This document shows, piece by piece, positions 14,101-25,360 of a stretch of 64,000 bases of DNA. The stretch covers positions 8,443,501 to 8,507,500 of the forward strand of contig JAQISU010000094.1 of NCBI GenBank assembly GCA_029339505.1, written 5' to 3'. The DNA is from Unio delphinus (taxonomy: Eukaryota; Mollusca; Bivalvia; Unionida; Unionidae). A program made the translations under genes and the position numbers. Below the pieces are notes generated by a model that saw only the letters and a list, made by a program, of their open reading frames with translations, was not told the DNA's origin and searched no databases. The number at the start of each line of letters is the position of its first letter. Within the stretch, counting starts at the first letter, position 1.

Positions 14101-16831
14101 TAAATACCATATTTCTCAATGTCTGATGCTCACTTGACTTCATAAATACTATATTTTTCCATGTGATTTGCTCACATGACTTAAAACAGCATAGATCCAG
14201 ATTTGCTGAACAGTTTCTTATTTTAAACGTATCCATTAGCCATGTTTTATGATAATTTTGAAATTACACTATCTTATCGTCATATTTTCTCTACATTCAG
14301 TACAAATTACATTAAATTCTATTTGACCAGCAAACTTATGAATTTATGCCAGTCAAATTAATAATTTGTTTTGTTTGGAATCTTTCTAAAATTATAAAAC
14401 AAACATTTCAACTTTTTGTTTTCTTCGTTTCAGAATTGAGTTGTCCAAAAGAGCGATGTCTTTAGGATTAACAACAAGTTTGATTAGGGATGCAGGGAGA
14501 ACACAGATAGCTGCAGGGTCCAGGACAGTACTTGGAGTGGGTCCAGGTCTGTATCCATTTATCCATCCATCCACCCACCTGTCCACCTTTGGTGTCTATT
14601 TGTCTGTCTTTTCTGCTGTGAAACCTGTCTATAAATCACTCAAGATATCACAAATTGGTGTCCTTGATGAATAGGTTTTAGGTGAAACATGCAAATAAAC
14701 TTATTGTCCATCTGTACTTCTCTCTCCTTGTCTGTTGATTAATAGATCAATTAATTGATTAAATGCAAGCCTTGAATCAGCTTCCAAGTTTAAAATAAAA
14801 TAAACAAAGAATATTGTTATTAAAACACAGACCAGAGGTAAGATCAAAAATTTGTTGTTATCATGGCATACCAATTAGAGATAATACCTAAAATGTGTTA
14901 TTGTCATGGCTCATCAGAGAACATGTCTAAAATTAGGTAATTATCATGGCACAGAAATCGGAGAAAAGTTCTAATATCTGTTATTATCATTGCACCCCAG
15001 TTAATGTTAAGACCTAAAATATCGTATTATCATGGCACACCAATTGGAGATAATATCTAAAATCTGTTATTATCATGGCACACCAATCAGAGATAATATC
15101 TAAAATGTGTCATTAACATAGCACACCAATCAGAGATAGGTCCATAATCTGTTATTATCATGACACACAAATCAGAGATAATACCTAAAATGTGTTAGTA
15201 TCATGTCACACCAATCAGAGATAAGGTCTATAATCTGTTATTATCATGTGTTACGTGCTTAGGCTCGAATAAGCAGCAACACAGAAAGAGTGAAAACTAA
15301 CAAGCTTGTAAAACTTTAACAATGATTTTATTAAGTACAATTATTTTCATAAAATAAATAAACTTACGGTTTTAGAGAATCAAATCCACTAATGAAATTA
15401 GAAGTCCTAATAAATAAATGTTCTAATAGTTCCAGGTTCGAATCTTGTCGATGTAATCCAAAATGGCTGACAATGTCACGTGGTACAGTTCTTGTTTTTA
15501 ATCATCCAAATGAATATCATAAACATGTCCTTTTTCCAGATAATTCTTCTTTTCCGACGAATTGACACAAAGTCCAAAATAATTAAACTCAAACAGATAA
15601 TACACAACCAATAACTTACAATAAGCCCAAAATCTACTAAAGTTAGCTTCTAAAACACAGCTATATATATTGTTTTTCTGAAGTAAACAAGTAATCACGC
15701 GCTTTTCTAGAAATTGATAGAAGGTAAGAGGAAGAGTCTACCTTCACCTAGTCACGTAATAATGGAATGTTCTAGAAGGAAATCATTCACTTATAAAATG
15801 TTGTCCCCGAAATTAACCAATGAAATTGAAGACCTGTTGACAATATCTAAAGCAAGGTCAGGAACTAGACCACTGTAAGCCAAGGTCAGCCTGTTTATCA
15901 GTAAAGTACAGGTCAACTGAATTTTCTAGAAAAATTTCCCATTTAAAGAATAATAAATCCTAAATGACAATTTTGGATTTAATAATTAAAAATAAATAAA
16001 ATTAAATCCAATAGCCATAACATGTCACACCAATAAGAGATAATATCTATAATCTGTTATTATCTTGGCTCATCAAACAGAGAACACATCAACATTCTGG
16101 TAATTATCATGGCAAACCAATCAAAGATAATGTCTAAAATCAGTTATTATCATGGCATGCCAGTCAGAGAAAATATCTAAAATCTTTTATGGCAGACTAA
16201 TCAGAGATAAGGTATAAAAGTTGTTATTATCAAGGAATGCCAATCAGAGATAAGGTATAAAAGATGTTATTATCAAGGAATGCCAATCAGAGATAAGGTA
16301 TAAAAGCTATTATTATCAAGGAATGCCAATCAGAGACAAGGTATAAAAGATGTTATTATCGTGGAATGCCAATCAGAGATAAGGTATAAAAGCTGTTATT
16401 ATCATGGAATGCCAATTGGATACAAGCTCAAAAATCTGTTATTGTCTTGGCACACACAGCAGAAATCATATCTACAATGTTATTATCATGCTGCACCAAT
16501 CAGAGAGAAGGTCTAAAATTGGTTATTTTCATGGCACACAGATACAAGATATAAAATCTATTACTATCATGGCACACAGATACAAGATTTAAAATCTGTT
16601 ATTGTTATGGCTTCAGTCAGAAATATAATCACAGAGCTGTTATTATCATGGTACACCAGTCAGAGATGAGATCAAATTTATGTTATTGTCATGACACCCC
16701 AATCAAAGTTAAGACCAATAAATCCATTATTAGCATGTCAAAGCAAATGCAGATAATATTTAAAATCGGTTGTTGTCATGGTCACCAGTCAGATACTAGA
16801 TCAAAAATCTGTTATCACACAGAAGTCAGAG

Positions 16832-16877
<46 letters not shown>

Positions 16878-19210
16878 GGTATATCAGAGTTAAGATATAT
16901 AACATCTGTTATCATCATGGCATACCAAAGAGAGACAAGATCCAAAATATATTGTTTTCATGGCACACCAGAGGTCTAAACTTGTTATTATCATGGCATA
17001 CCAATTTGAGACAGATCTAAAATCAGCTGTTAATATCATGGCACACCAATCAGAAGATTTAAAATCAATTATTATGATGGCACACCAATAAGATAAAAGA
17101 TCTAAAATCTGTTATTATCATGGCATACCAATTAGAGACTAGATCTAAAAGCTGTTATTATCATGGCATACCGGTTAGAGACTAGATCTACAATATGTTA
17201 TTATCATGGCACACCAATCAGATACAAGATCTAAAATATGTTATTATCATGACATACCAATTACAGACTAGATCTAAAATCTGTTATTATCAAGGCACAC
17301 CAATCAGATACAAGATCTAAAATATGTTATTATCATATAGTAAAGCAATCAGTGACAATATGTATAATGTGTTAATGTCATGGAATACCAGTTAGAGACT
17401 AGATCTAAAATCTGTTATTATCATGACAAACCAATTAGAGACTAGATCTAAAATCTGTTATTATCATGGCACACCAATCAGATACGAGATCTAAAGTCTG
17501 TTATTATCATGGCAAACCAATAAGATACAAGATCTAAATTGTTATTATCATGGCACACCAATAAGATACAAGATCTAAATTGTTATTATCATGGCATACC
17601 AATTAGAGACTAGATCTAAAATCTGTCATTATCATGGCACACCAATTTGAGATTAGATCTAAAATCTGTTATTATCATATAGTAAAGCAATCAGTAATAA
17701 TATGACAAATGTGTTAACAGCATGGCATACGAATTAGAGACTAGATCTAAAATCTGTTATTATCATGGCACACCAATCAGATACAAGATCTAAATTGTTA
17801 TTATCATGGCACACCAATAAGATACAAGATCTAAATTATTATTATCAAGGCATACCAATTACAGACTAGATCTAAAAGCTGTCATTATCATATAGTAAAG
17901 CAACCGGTAATAATATGACAAATGTGTTAACAGCATGGCATACCAATTAGAGACTAGATCTAAAATCTGTTATTATCATGGCACACCAATCAGATACAAG
18001 ATCTAAAATATGTTATTATCATGGCATACCAATTAGAGACTAGATCTAAAATCTGTTACTATCATATAGCAAAGCAATCAGTGACTTTATGTATAATGTG
18101 TTAATATCATGGCATAAAAATCAGACACAAGATGTAAACTCTATAGGTATCGTGGCACATAAATCAGAAATCTAAAATAGTTATTATTGTGGCATGCCAA
18201 TCAGAGATAATATAAATAAAATCTGTTATTTTTCATGACACACCAATCAGAGACCAGATCTGTTATTATAACACCAATCAGAGATAAGATCTAAAATCTG
18301 TTATTATCATGGCACATCAATTTGAGATAATATGTAAAATGTGTTATCATCATAGCATACCAACTATAGACAAGATCCAAACTCTGTAGCTATCATGGCA
18401 CACCAATCAGAGACAAGATCCAAACTCTGTAGCTATCATGGCACACCAATCAGAGACAAGATCCAAACTCTGTAGCTATCATGGCACACCAATCAGAGAC
18501 AAGATCCAAACTCTGTAGCTATCATGGCACACCAATCAGAGACAAGATCCAAACTCTGTAGCTATCATGGCACACCAATCAGAGACTAGATCTCCCGATG
18601 GACCTAATTTTGATCATTAATTATATAGTATGTTCCTAATTTTGATCCTTAATTATATAGTATGTTCCTAATTTTCATCATTAATTATATTTTATGTTCC
18701 TAATTTTGATTCTTAATTATATAGTATGTTCCTAATTTTGATCCTTAATTATATAGTATGTTCCTAATTTTCATCATTAATTATATTTTATGTTCCTAAT
18801 TTTGATCCTAAATTATATAGTATGTTCCTAATTTTGATCCTTAATTATATAGTATGTTCCTAATTTTGATCCTTAATTATATAGCATGTTCCTAATTTTG
18901 ATCCTAAATTATATAGTATGTTCCTAATTTTGATCCTTAATTATATAGTATGTTCCTAATTTTGATCCTTAATTATATAGTATGTTGCAAATTCTGCATA
19001 ATGAATACAAAACATTTGATCACTGAATACATGTTGTGTTGGTAATTTTTATTATTTTCTACATAGCTTGTGGGTAATTTTGATGACTTGATTTACAGCG
19101 TGTTGATGATTTTTTAAAATTGTTTGATGGTCAAAAACATTATATTTATCTTTTTTACAGGTCCTTCATCTCTGGTAGATCAAGTGACTGGGCATTTAAA
19201 ACTTTATTAA
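7364..19210 (+). CDS. PTRH2: Peptidyl-tRNA hydrolase 2, mitochondrial (five exons)
   Basis: PTH2-family enzyme that releases peptides from stalled peptidyl-tRNA; the animal PTRH2 (Bit1) is anchored to mitochondria. Five exons join in frame: 7364-7498, 11171-11272, 12871-12992, 14434-14546, 19161-19210, all with GT-AG introns, giving 173 aa plus TAA, close to the 179 aa of the human protein. Exon 1 encodes a short N-terminal hydrophobic anchor (about residues 9-26). Exon 2 carries [12 protein letters not shown], the PTH2 signature; exon 3 starts with CCHASVG and includes the CGQPKVVVK strand; exon 4 carries [11 protein letters not shown] and TVLGVGPG; exon 5 ends with VTGHLKLY. No frameshift or stop is seen. 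A CA repeat lies just upstream (7278-7302). AATAAA-type signals at about 19528 and 19674 are poly-A candidates. The introns (3.7, 1.6, 1.4 and 4.6 kb) contain most of the minisatellites listed here. Confidence 0.95.
8205..8862. repeat. 38-bp minisatellite, about 17 units (PTRH2 intron 1)
   Basis: Units of roughly 37-39 bp built on GATATACTCACTCTCTGGAG followed by TGTCCTCTTTTTTAAAA. Each unit contains a small dyad, CACTC-TCTG-GAGTG. Units differ by point changes and poly-T length. Confidence 0.9.
9654..9733. repeat. 40-bp direct duplication (PTRH2 intron 1)
   Basis: The segment AAAGAAATGGTATGGCAATT and what follows occurs twice in a row with one or two differences. Confidence 0.85.
10318..10580. 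repeat. Imperfect ~117-bp repeat, two to three copies
   Basis: The block around GTTATTACTGATTAGTGAA and GTTATCTGTGTGTATT recurs at about 10340 and 10450, with a partial third copy near 10545. Confidence 0.65.
11074..11127. repeat. TA microsatellite
   Basis: About 27 TA units in PTRH2 intron 1, shortly before exon 2. Confidence 0.95.
11683..12280. repeat. 51-bp minisatellite, about 11 units (PTRH2 intron 2)
   Basis: The 51-bp unit begins GATTGCTTGAAGTCTAAGTT and ends ACTGATATGC. Most units are nearly identical; the last copies are shortened to about 32 bp. The unit is 17 codons long, so it creates a 139-codon minus-strand open frame that is not taken as a gene. Confidence 0.95.
12405..12885. 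repeat. ~44-bp degenerate minisatellite (PTRH2 intron 2)
   Basis: Units built on TTGTCATGTATTCATGTATA followed by ATTGTGAAACATGTCTAATA. It runs almost up to the exon 3 splice acceptor, and exon 3 itself starts with a TGTTGTCATGCAT string resembling the repeat. Confidence 0.85.
13945..14175. repeat. ~43-bp minisatellite, five units (PTRH2 intron 3)
   Basis: Units built on CTCACTTGACTTCATAAATA followed by CCATATTTCTCCATGTAA. Confidence 0.88.
15250..16020 (-). mobile_element. 771-bp insertion in the minisatellite, solo-LTR-like
   Basis: The insert breaks the 43-bp array and is flanked by CATGT on both sides (15245-15249 and 16021-16025), a 5-bp duplication. Read on the minus strand, TG...CA ends (TGTTATGG to CGTAACA) overlap the insert boundaries, a TATATATAG box lies mid-element and an AATAAA signal near the 3' end, as in an LTR. 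The TG/CA ends and the 5-bp duplication do not fit together exactly, so a short DNA transposon remains possible. Confidence 0.45.
16836..16876. repeat. TA microsatellite
   Basis: About 20 TA units inside the 43-bp array. Confidence 0.95.
18602..18988. repeat. 32-bp minisatellite, 12 units (PTRH2 intron 4)
   Basis: Unit CCTAATTTTGATCCTTAATT followed by ATATAGTATGTT, with a minor variant in which TAGTATG becomes TTTTATG. It starts directly after the 43-bp array. Confidence 0.95.
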
Positions 19211-21060
19211 AAACAGCTGATACATTCAAGTACAATGGAATATTAATTTTAAGTGATAAATGGAGTGGGAAACTGAAAGCAGAAGTCATGGTGGATATCT
19301 CTTGTAGGACTGCAAAAGAAAGTGTAGTTTTAAGAACAAGAATTGTGTTGATAGAATTAACCATTATTTGGTAATACGGCTGTGGGCAGAATATTAATCT
19401 TCAGCGAAGATTTAGCAAGAGATCCACAACTGTGCATTTAATGCATTACAAGAATATATGCTTTAGAACTCCTGTCAAGCTGGATACAGAGTTGTCCTGT
19501 CTTATCTTAAACTGTTGTGATACCAGACAATAAAGGATAATCAAAAGAGCACATAAATTTGTTCTGTGTTGATGATTGCCCTTGATACACGGGTAAACAG
19601 GTATACCTAAATATTGTTTATAATGATCATGTTTCCAAGTGATCTATTAGGCAGATTTTAATATATTTTCTGTAATAAAATCTCCTGTCTGAACTTTGGT
19701 TACAAATTGTTTCTGTTTTTTGTGATATGTTAATGAAATATTCAGACCAAAGGGTTAGATCAACAATAACAGGAATATAATTTGATTGTCAACTTTCTCA
19801 CTTATTAATGCAGGTATGATAATAGATTCCATTTTGTTTTTTAATTGCTGCATAATTTATTTACATTGTTTTAGCTCTTGGCTACGCATACAAAAGTATT
19901 GTGAGTAGCATTAATTAAGTTTTTTTTACTCCAATACCCAGTCTAAGACTATATTTTCTATGGAATCATTTATTTCTGGCTTTGTAAAAAAAAATCATTT
20001 TTTCAGTATTTAGTTTTCTTGTTTGAGACTAACATGCTAGTTTTTCCACAGAAGAATACCTTTTTGTTTGGCTCCGATATTTCTGATTGTGACTAAATAA
20101 AAAATACACAAACCTGGCACCCCATAAAATCCGCAACAACATGTATTGCATGAAATCCACAAAACCTGGTACCCAATTAAATCCACACAAACTGGCACCC
20201 CATATAATCCACAAAAACATGTACTGGAAGAAATCCACACCAATCGCTCTTGTGGCCTAGTAGTTAGAGCGTTAGCCATGAAAGCGGGAGGTCATGGGCT
20301 CGATCCCTGGTCAAGTCATACCAAAGACTTACAAAAGTTGTATTAACAGCTGCCTCGCTTAGCGCTCAGCATTAAGAGGTTAGTGTTAAGACTGCTTGCT
20401 TGCTGTCAGGATAATGTGACTGGGTGGGACTTCATGCTACATGTCTGCGGCATGATGCTCCAGTGCTAGGCATCACTATAAACTGCTTCCCTGCAGACAT
20501 CATAGTGATGTGACTGAAAAATTGTTAAAGCTATGTTTAAGATCCTAATCTTACACACACACACACACAAGAAATCCACAAAACCTGGCACCCCATAAAA
20601 ATCCACACAAACTGGCATTGAAATCAAACAAAACTGGTACCTCATGAAAAATTATAAATTCACAGCTTTTAAAGGATGCTTTACTCAAGCTAAAGTTTTG
20701 CAAGATTGTTTTGAATATTTCAAAGGAAGAAAAGAAAATGATTTCTTGTAGTCATCAAAACTAATAAGGGATTATTTATTCCAAAATATTTAGCATATTC
20801 CATGATTTTATACTTTAAAGCTCAATTTTTTTAAAAAGGTCATAGATAAAGCCATGTCAAGATTTATTGATTTCATCCAAGGTTGACTATAGTAGCATAA
20901 CATTTGTTTCTGGTATTCTGCTTAATTTTTAAAAAACATTTATTCATAATCTTTTACCACAGAGAAATGTTTGATGCTTTCTATTGTAAATTATATATCT
21001 ATAAATGCCAATTTTCTTTGTGGACATAAAAAGATATGTGATGCTGAACTATGAAGCATA
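19211..21060. other. PTRH2 3' flank, no further gene
   Basis: Holds the probable 3' UTR and poly-A signals of PTRH2, short direct repeats of AAATCCACAAAACCTGGCACC type at about 20110-20240 and 20570-20640, and one SINE. No coding region is recognised. Confidence 0.6.
20243..20569 (+). repeat. tRNA-derived SINE, family 2
   Basis: The tRNA-like head has an A-box-like TGGCCTAGTAGTTAGAG and a B-box-like GGGCTCGATCCC. The body carries GCTGCCTCGCTTAGCGCTCA, GATAATGTGACTGGGTGGG and GACTGAAAAATTGTTAAA; the tail is a CA repeat. The same body occurs in minus orientation at 58925-59205 and 60765-61010. I recall this body as common in mollusc genomes. Confidence 0.8.
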
Positions 21061-22582
21061 GCAATTAGTCAAAACAGGCAACTCGCTGCCAAGAAAGGTA
21101 CCAATGAACTTCCCATAGACCTGGAGGAAATCTTTACAGGTAACCATGTTTAACTTGTGTCTTCTTCTAAGCATGCTTTTTCTTAACCAATTATTTGTCT
21201 TCATTTACAAGGATAACCACATTAAACTAGTTCTTTATCTTTACTGATATTTATTTTTAGTTGGATAAGTCTTCCAAGAAATGTCAGGAGCTGAAAAGAG
21301 TCCAGGTAGAATGTGGATTCAAGGTCTGGAAGATTTTAAAGTATGGACCCACTTACTTGCTGTCCTATCTTGACTTCACCTGCATTACTGAGCAGTGAGA
21401 AGCTCTTAAATGCTTCTTTTTATCTGAATCACCTCAAACATCCAAACAGGCACCTGTAAGTGCTTCTGCAAATGTAAGAGGGTTGAGAGAGTCGTAACCT
21501 TTTTTGAAAACAAATCTGCAAAGCTATATTGCTTGTTCCTTAAATTAATTCTATCAGTGTTTGCAAAACCAATCTTGTGCTGCAACAATAGGCACCAATT
21601 GTGCACAAAGTGAGAAAGATGCTGGAAGAATTGTTGATGGAACTGTATTGCTGCTTTTTCAAAAAAGAAGCTGTAGCTAAGGCTGCCTCTCATTTGGAAT
21701 TGGAGTAATGTACTAGAGAGAACAGCATATCAGGACTTGTCATCGGCCAAGCAGCCAGGGCATATATGTCAGATGCGAAAGAAGCTGGGTTGCTGTCATC
21801 AGCATCTATTGCTGTATTTTATACTGGCAAGCTGATGTTTCCTGAATTTATTTGAAAATAGTTTTATAGTGTCTTCCATCACTTTTAACAGTGCAGTATT
21901 GAATTTGTTAACAGTTGTAGAGATGTTTTCCTTTATCTTCTTTTATCCATCTTTCCAGCTGTAAGACACTTCTACAGACTAGCATGTTACTACATAAAAA
22001 AGAAGTTTCCAATTGAATGTGAACTAATCAGACATGCAGAGATACTTTATGTCAGCCAGGAAATGGAAGTAAGGATAGACAGCATAGACTACTTTGTAAA
22101 GAGCTTTCCTCACCTATCACCCCAAGCAGAAAATGACCAACTCTACACTGAATTTTTCAAGTTTCAGGTATTAAGTGTTTTTTTCTTCAGTATGTCACCA
22201 TTTGCAAAATTAAACACTGAAATTTTATTTTTGTTAATGTTTAAACTTTTTTAAGGATCATTATGCAACTACAAAGATCATTCGCTTGTATAATATACAT
22301 GCACTTGTGTGTTTATCAAATTTGTATTTCTAATTTCAGATGGATTCCTCAGTGACTTTCCTTTTAACAGGAGTGGAAAGAGTAGACCAACAGTGGGTGA
22401 AAGTTGGTGACAGTCTAGCATCCAATGGAAGCCAGAAGTATGCTTCTCTGTCTGAATTCATACTGCAACACCTGTGCATTCCTCATAGCAACAGTGACAG
22501 TGAAAGAATATTTTCTCTAGTGAGGAAAAATAAGACAGATTTTAGGGCCTCCTTAGGTGCTGAAAATTTGCAGCAATTTTAA
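21060..22582 (+). pseudogene. hAT-family transposase remnant
   Basis: Two clean exon-like blocks join in frame: 21959-22167 (RLACYYIKKKFP, then YFVKSFPHLSP) and 22340-22582, separated by an intron with GT-AG borders. The second block carries the hAT C-terminal dimerisation signature as HSNSDSERIFSLVRKNKTDFR. Upstream, 21262-21450 encodes a related block (KKCQELKRVQ, then EALKCFFLS) broken by a stop. The catalytic core is largely missing and the 5' part is unreadable, so this is probably dead. A domesticated gene is the less likely alternative, favoured only by the intact splice sites. Confidence 0.65.
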
Positions 22583-22832
22583 TCACCAAGATCAACCAGC
22601 AGGCAAGAAGCCTAAACTGTTTTGAAAACAAATTTACTTTCATGCAATTGAGACAGTTTAAGTCTGCCACAGTATCATGTCTTGATAAATAACCACAAGA
22701 ACAAATGAAGTTTGTGAATACAATAATAAATAGAAATGCATATATATTTCTGCATATATGTAGTGTTTTCAATATTGATATAATGTAGTACTGATAATCA
22801 GAGTGGATGCAGTTATTGTCACAGTATTTTTT

Positions 22833-23216
22833 TTACTAATTCATGTCCAAAATTTTAAGCCCAGTTTTCACAAATTCATGTCTAAAATCACTGTTTTTTT
22901 ATCCCAATATTCACAAATTCATGTCTAAAATCACTATTTTTTAGCCCAGTTTTCACTAATTCATGTCCAAAATCACTATTTTTTAGCCCAATTTTCACTA
23001 ATTCATGTCTACAATCACTATTTTTTAGCCCAATTTTCACTAATTCATGTCCAAAATTACTATTTTTTAGCCCAATTTTCACTAATTCATGTCCACAATC
23101 ACTATTTTGTATCCCAATTTTCACTAATTCATGTCCAAAATCACTATTTTTTAGCCCAATTTTCACTAATTCATGTCCACAATCACTATTTTTTAGCCCA
23201 ATTTTCACTAATTGCT
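22833..23216. repeat. 42-bp minisatellite, nine units
   Basis: Unit CACTAATTCATGTCCAAAAT followed by CACTATTTTTTAGCCCAATT. The unit length, a multiple of three, gives a spurious minus-strand open frame. Confidence 0.95.
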
Positions 23217-23520
23217 AGCCTGGCAGGTTGACAGCTCTGTCACTGATGTTGATCAACGAAGCGGAGCAGTTAGTCAAAACAGGCAACTGGCTTCTGTTAT
23301 TATGTGTACTATATTTGAAAGAAGAACCTTTTCTCTATGCAGTTTTAGAAATCTTATTTCTAAAATTGTAATGTTTCGAATCATTAGTTCAGTTAGTAGA
23401 GAATCAGACTCCTAATTTAAGAGTTGGGGGTTTCATCCTATCCACCTAGGCAAGCCTTGGTAAGCTTCTTCCATGTGTCCTTGGGAAAGTCAGTTAGTTC
23501 CCAGTTCCCAAATGATATTG

Positions 23521-23820
23521 TACTTATCTCCCATTTCCCAAATGATATTGTACTTATCTCCCATTTCCCTAACGATATTGTACTTATCTCCCATTTCCCA
23601 AATGATATTGTACTTATCTCCCATTTCCCAAACGATATTGTACTTATCTCCCATTTCCCAAATGATATTGTACTTATCTCCCATTTCCCAAATGATATTG
23701 TACTTATCTCCCATTTCCCAAATGATATTGTACTTATCTCCCATTTCCCAAATGATATTGTACTTATCTCCCATTTCCCAAATGATATTGTACTTATCTC
23801 CCATTTCCCAAACGATATTG
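23521..23820. repeat. 30-bp tandem repeat, ten units
   Basis: Ten head-to-tail copies of TACTTATCTCCCATTTCCCA followed by AATGATATTG, with occasional A-to-C or A-to-T changes; a diverged unit precedes at 23491-23520. There are no spacers between copies. Several frames on both strands are open through the array. Confidence 0.97.
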
Positions 23821-23822
23821 TA

Positions 23823-24572
23823 AATAACATGTTAAAATTGCTGTTCAAATCCAGAACAGGAACCCACTCAATTATTTAATCATTATCATGACAAAGTTTG
23901 TTTACCATTAGAACATGGTATACAAATACATGTAATATGAAATGTTATTTTTTTCTTTCTTTTTTTTTGTATTCTGTTAACCATTATCCAGGCATCAGTA
24001 ATGCAAGCCAGGTAATATTAGTAGAACATGTATTTAGTATTCTAGTGACAGCCATATAATGAATTTCCACGTAACAATCTTTAGTGATGGTAAAATAAAG
24101 ATAAAAATATTCATTATCCCTGTCTTCTAAATTAATTAAACATGGGACAGAATTATTTCGAAATCCTCTCTCTCATGCATAATGGAGAGAACACGGGGAA
24201 GTCTTGGAGTTAGAGAAAAGAAAACTGAACTGCACCAAATAACCTAAAAGTACCAGAAACTGCATAATTGTTAGGAATACGTGGGATTTTAATACAATAT
24301 TTACATTACCAATTAGACAAAAGTTGAAATAGCATTGTAAATACTTTCTGGCACGTTGTTTGGTTATGATAAAAACACATTTTGTAATCTATTTAATGCT
24401 TTATTTGTTTTTGTTCTTTCCTCCTATATTAAAAAAGGTATTAAAAAGGGTCTGAAAGATTATTTATTATCAAAATGTCTGAAGGCTGCTCTACCCCATG
24501 CCCATTTTTTCTCCCTCACAGAATTAGATGGTAAGGCAGCAGGCTAATGATTTCATCGTAAGTCTCCCCAAT

Positions 24573-24631
<59 letters not shown>

Positions 24632-25350
24632 ACAATCATCATTGAAAGATAACATCAAAAAAATGTGAAAACAAACAAGCATGGCAGATTTTTGCCTGTC
24701 ATATGATTATATCTATGGACATATAAAAGATGGTAAATAGACACACAAACTAATGAAAAAGGGAAAGATAGAAATGGAGAAGAGAAGCAATTGTACGCAT
24801 GCTATTAATATTAATTAAATTGTAATAATGACTGAGATCAGTTTTAATACATTTAAATGTTTTACTGCTTTCTTCTTTCACTTAGTTTATATTTCCCAAA
24901 CATTTCAATATGCTGCTTATTCAGTATTCAAGTTTAACTATTTAACTATTTAACTATTTAACTATTATGTTAGCTAAACAGTTGGAAATGCATGTTTGTG
25001 TAGCTATTTATAATCATATTGTATATAAAATGTATCTTTGATATACCACTCGTATACATTTTTCAATAAAAGGAAACTTGGCAAGCCTTGTTTTCTTTTA
25101 ATGAAAACTTTTACACATCTCGCAGTATATTAATAATACAGTATGCATATTGTACATATATTCTATGTATATTAAAGTTCATGTTAAATTGACAGCTTAA
25201 CCATTTTTAATCTAATTTTTGCTAAATGTCAGAAGTTTGTTTAAAGGTCTTTCTTTAAAATGTGTATGAAAATATTTTAAAAATATCTTTGTTTTATATA
25301 ATTGTATGAAAGATACTAATGAGCAGACATTTTGAGTATGATAAATACAT
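23823..25350. other. Intergenic, TC microsatellite only
   Basis: No gene is recognised. A (TC)n tract lies at about 24578-24629 and a short TTTAACTA repeat near 24932-24967. Confidence 0.55.
24578..24629. repeat. TC microsatellite
   Basis: About 25 TC units. Confidence 0.95.
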
Positions 25351-25360
25351 CCATACTTAA

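Larger units (their letters stand above)
14830..18600. repeat. 43-bp degenerate minisatellite, ~3.0 kb of repeat (PTRH2 intron 4)
   Basis: Unit built on CTGTTATTATCATGGCACAC followed by CAATCAGAGATAAGATCTAA. Dozens of diverged copies are present, some in higher-order runs with ATAGTAAAGCAATCAGT variants. A homogeneous subarray of five near-perfect 43-bp units lies at about 18380-18590. The array is interrupted by a non-repeat insert at 15250-16020 and a TA tract at 16836-16876. Confidence 0.93.

Noticed and set aside
23521..23820. CRISPR-like regular 30-bp repeats
   Set aside because: Units are directly contiguous without unique spacers, and the surroundings are eukaryotic; it is a minisatellite.
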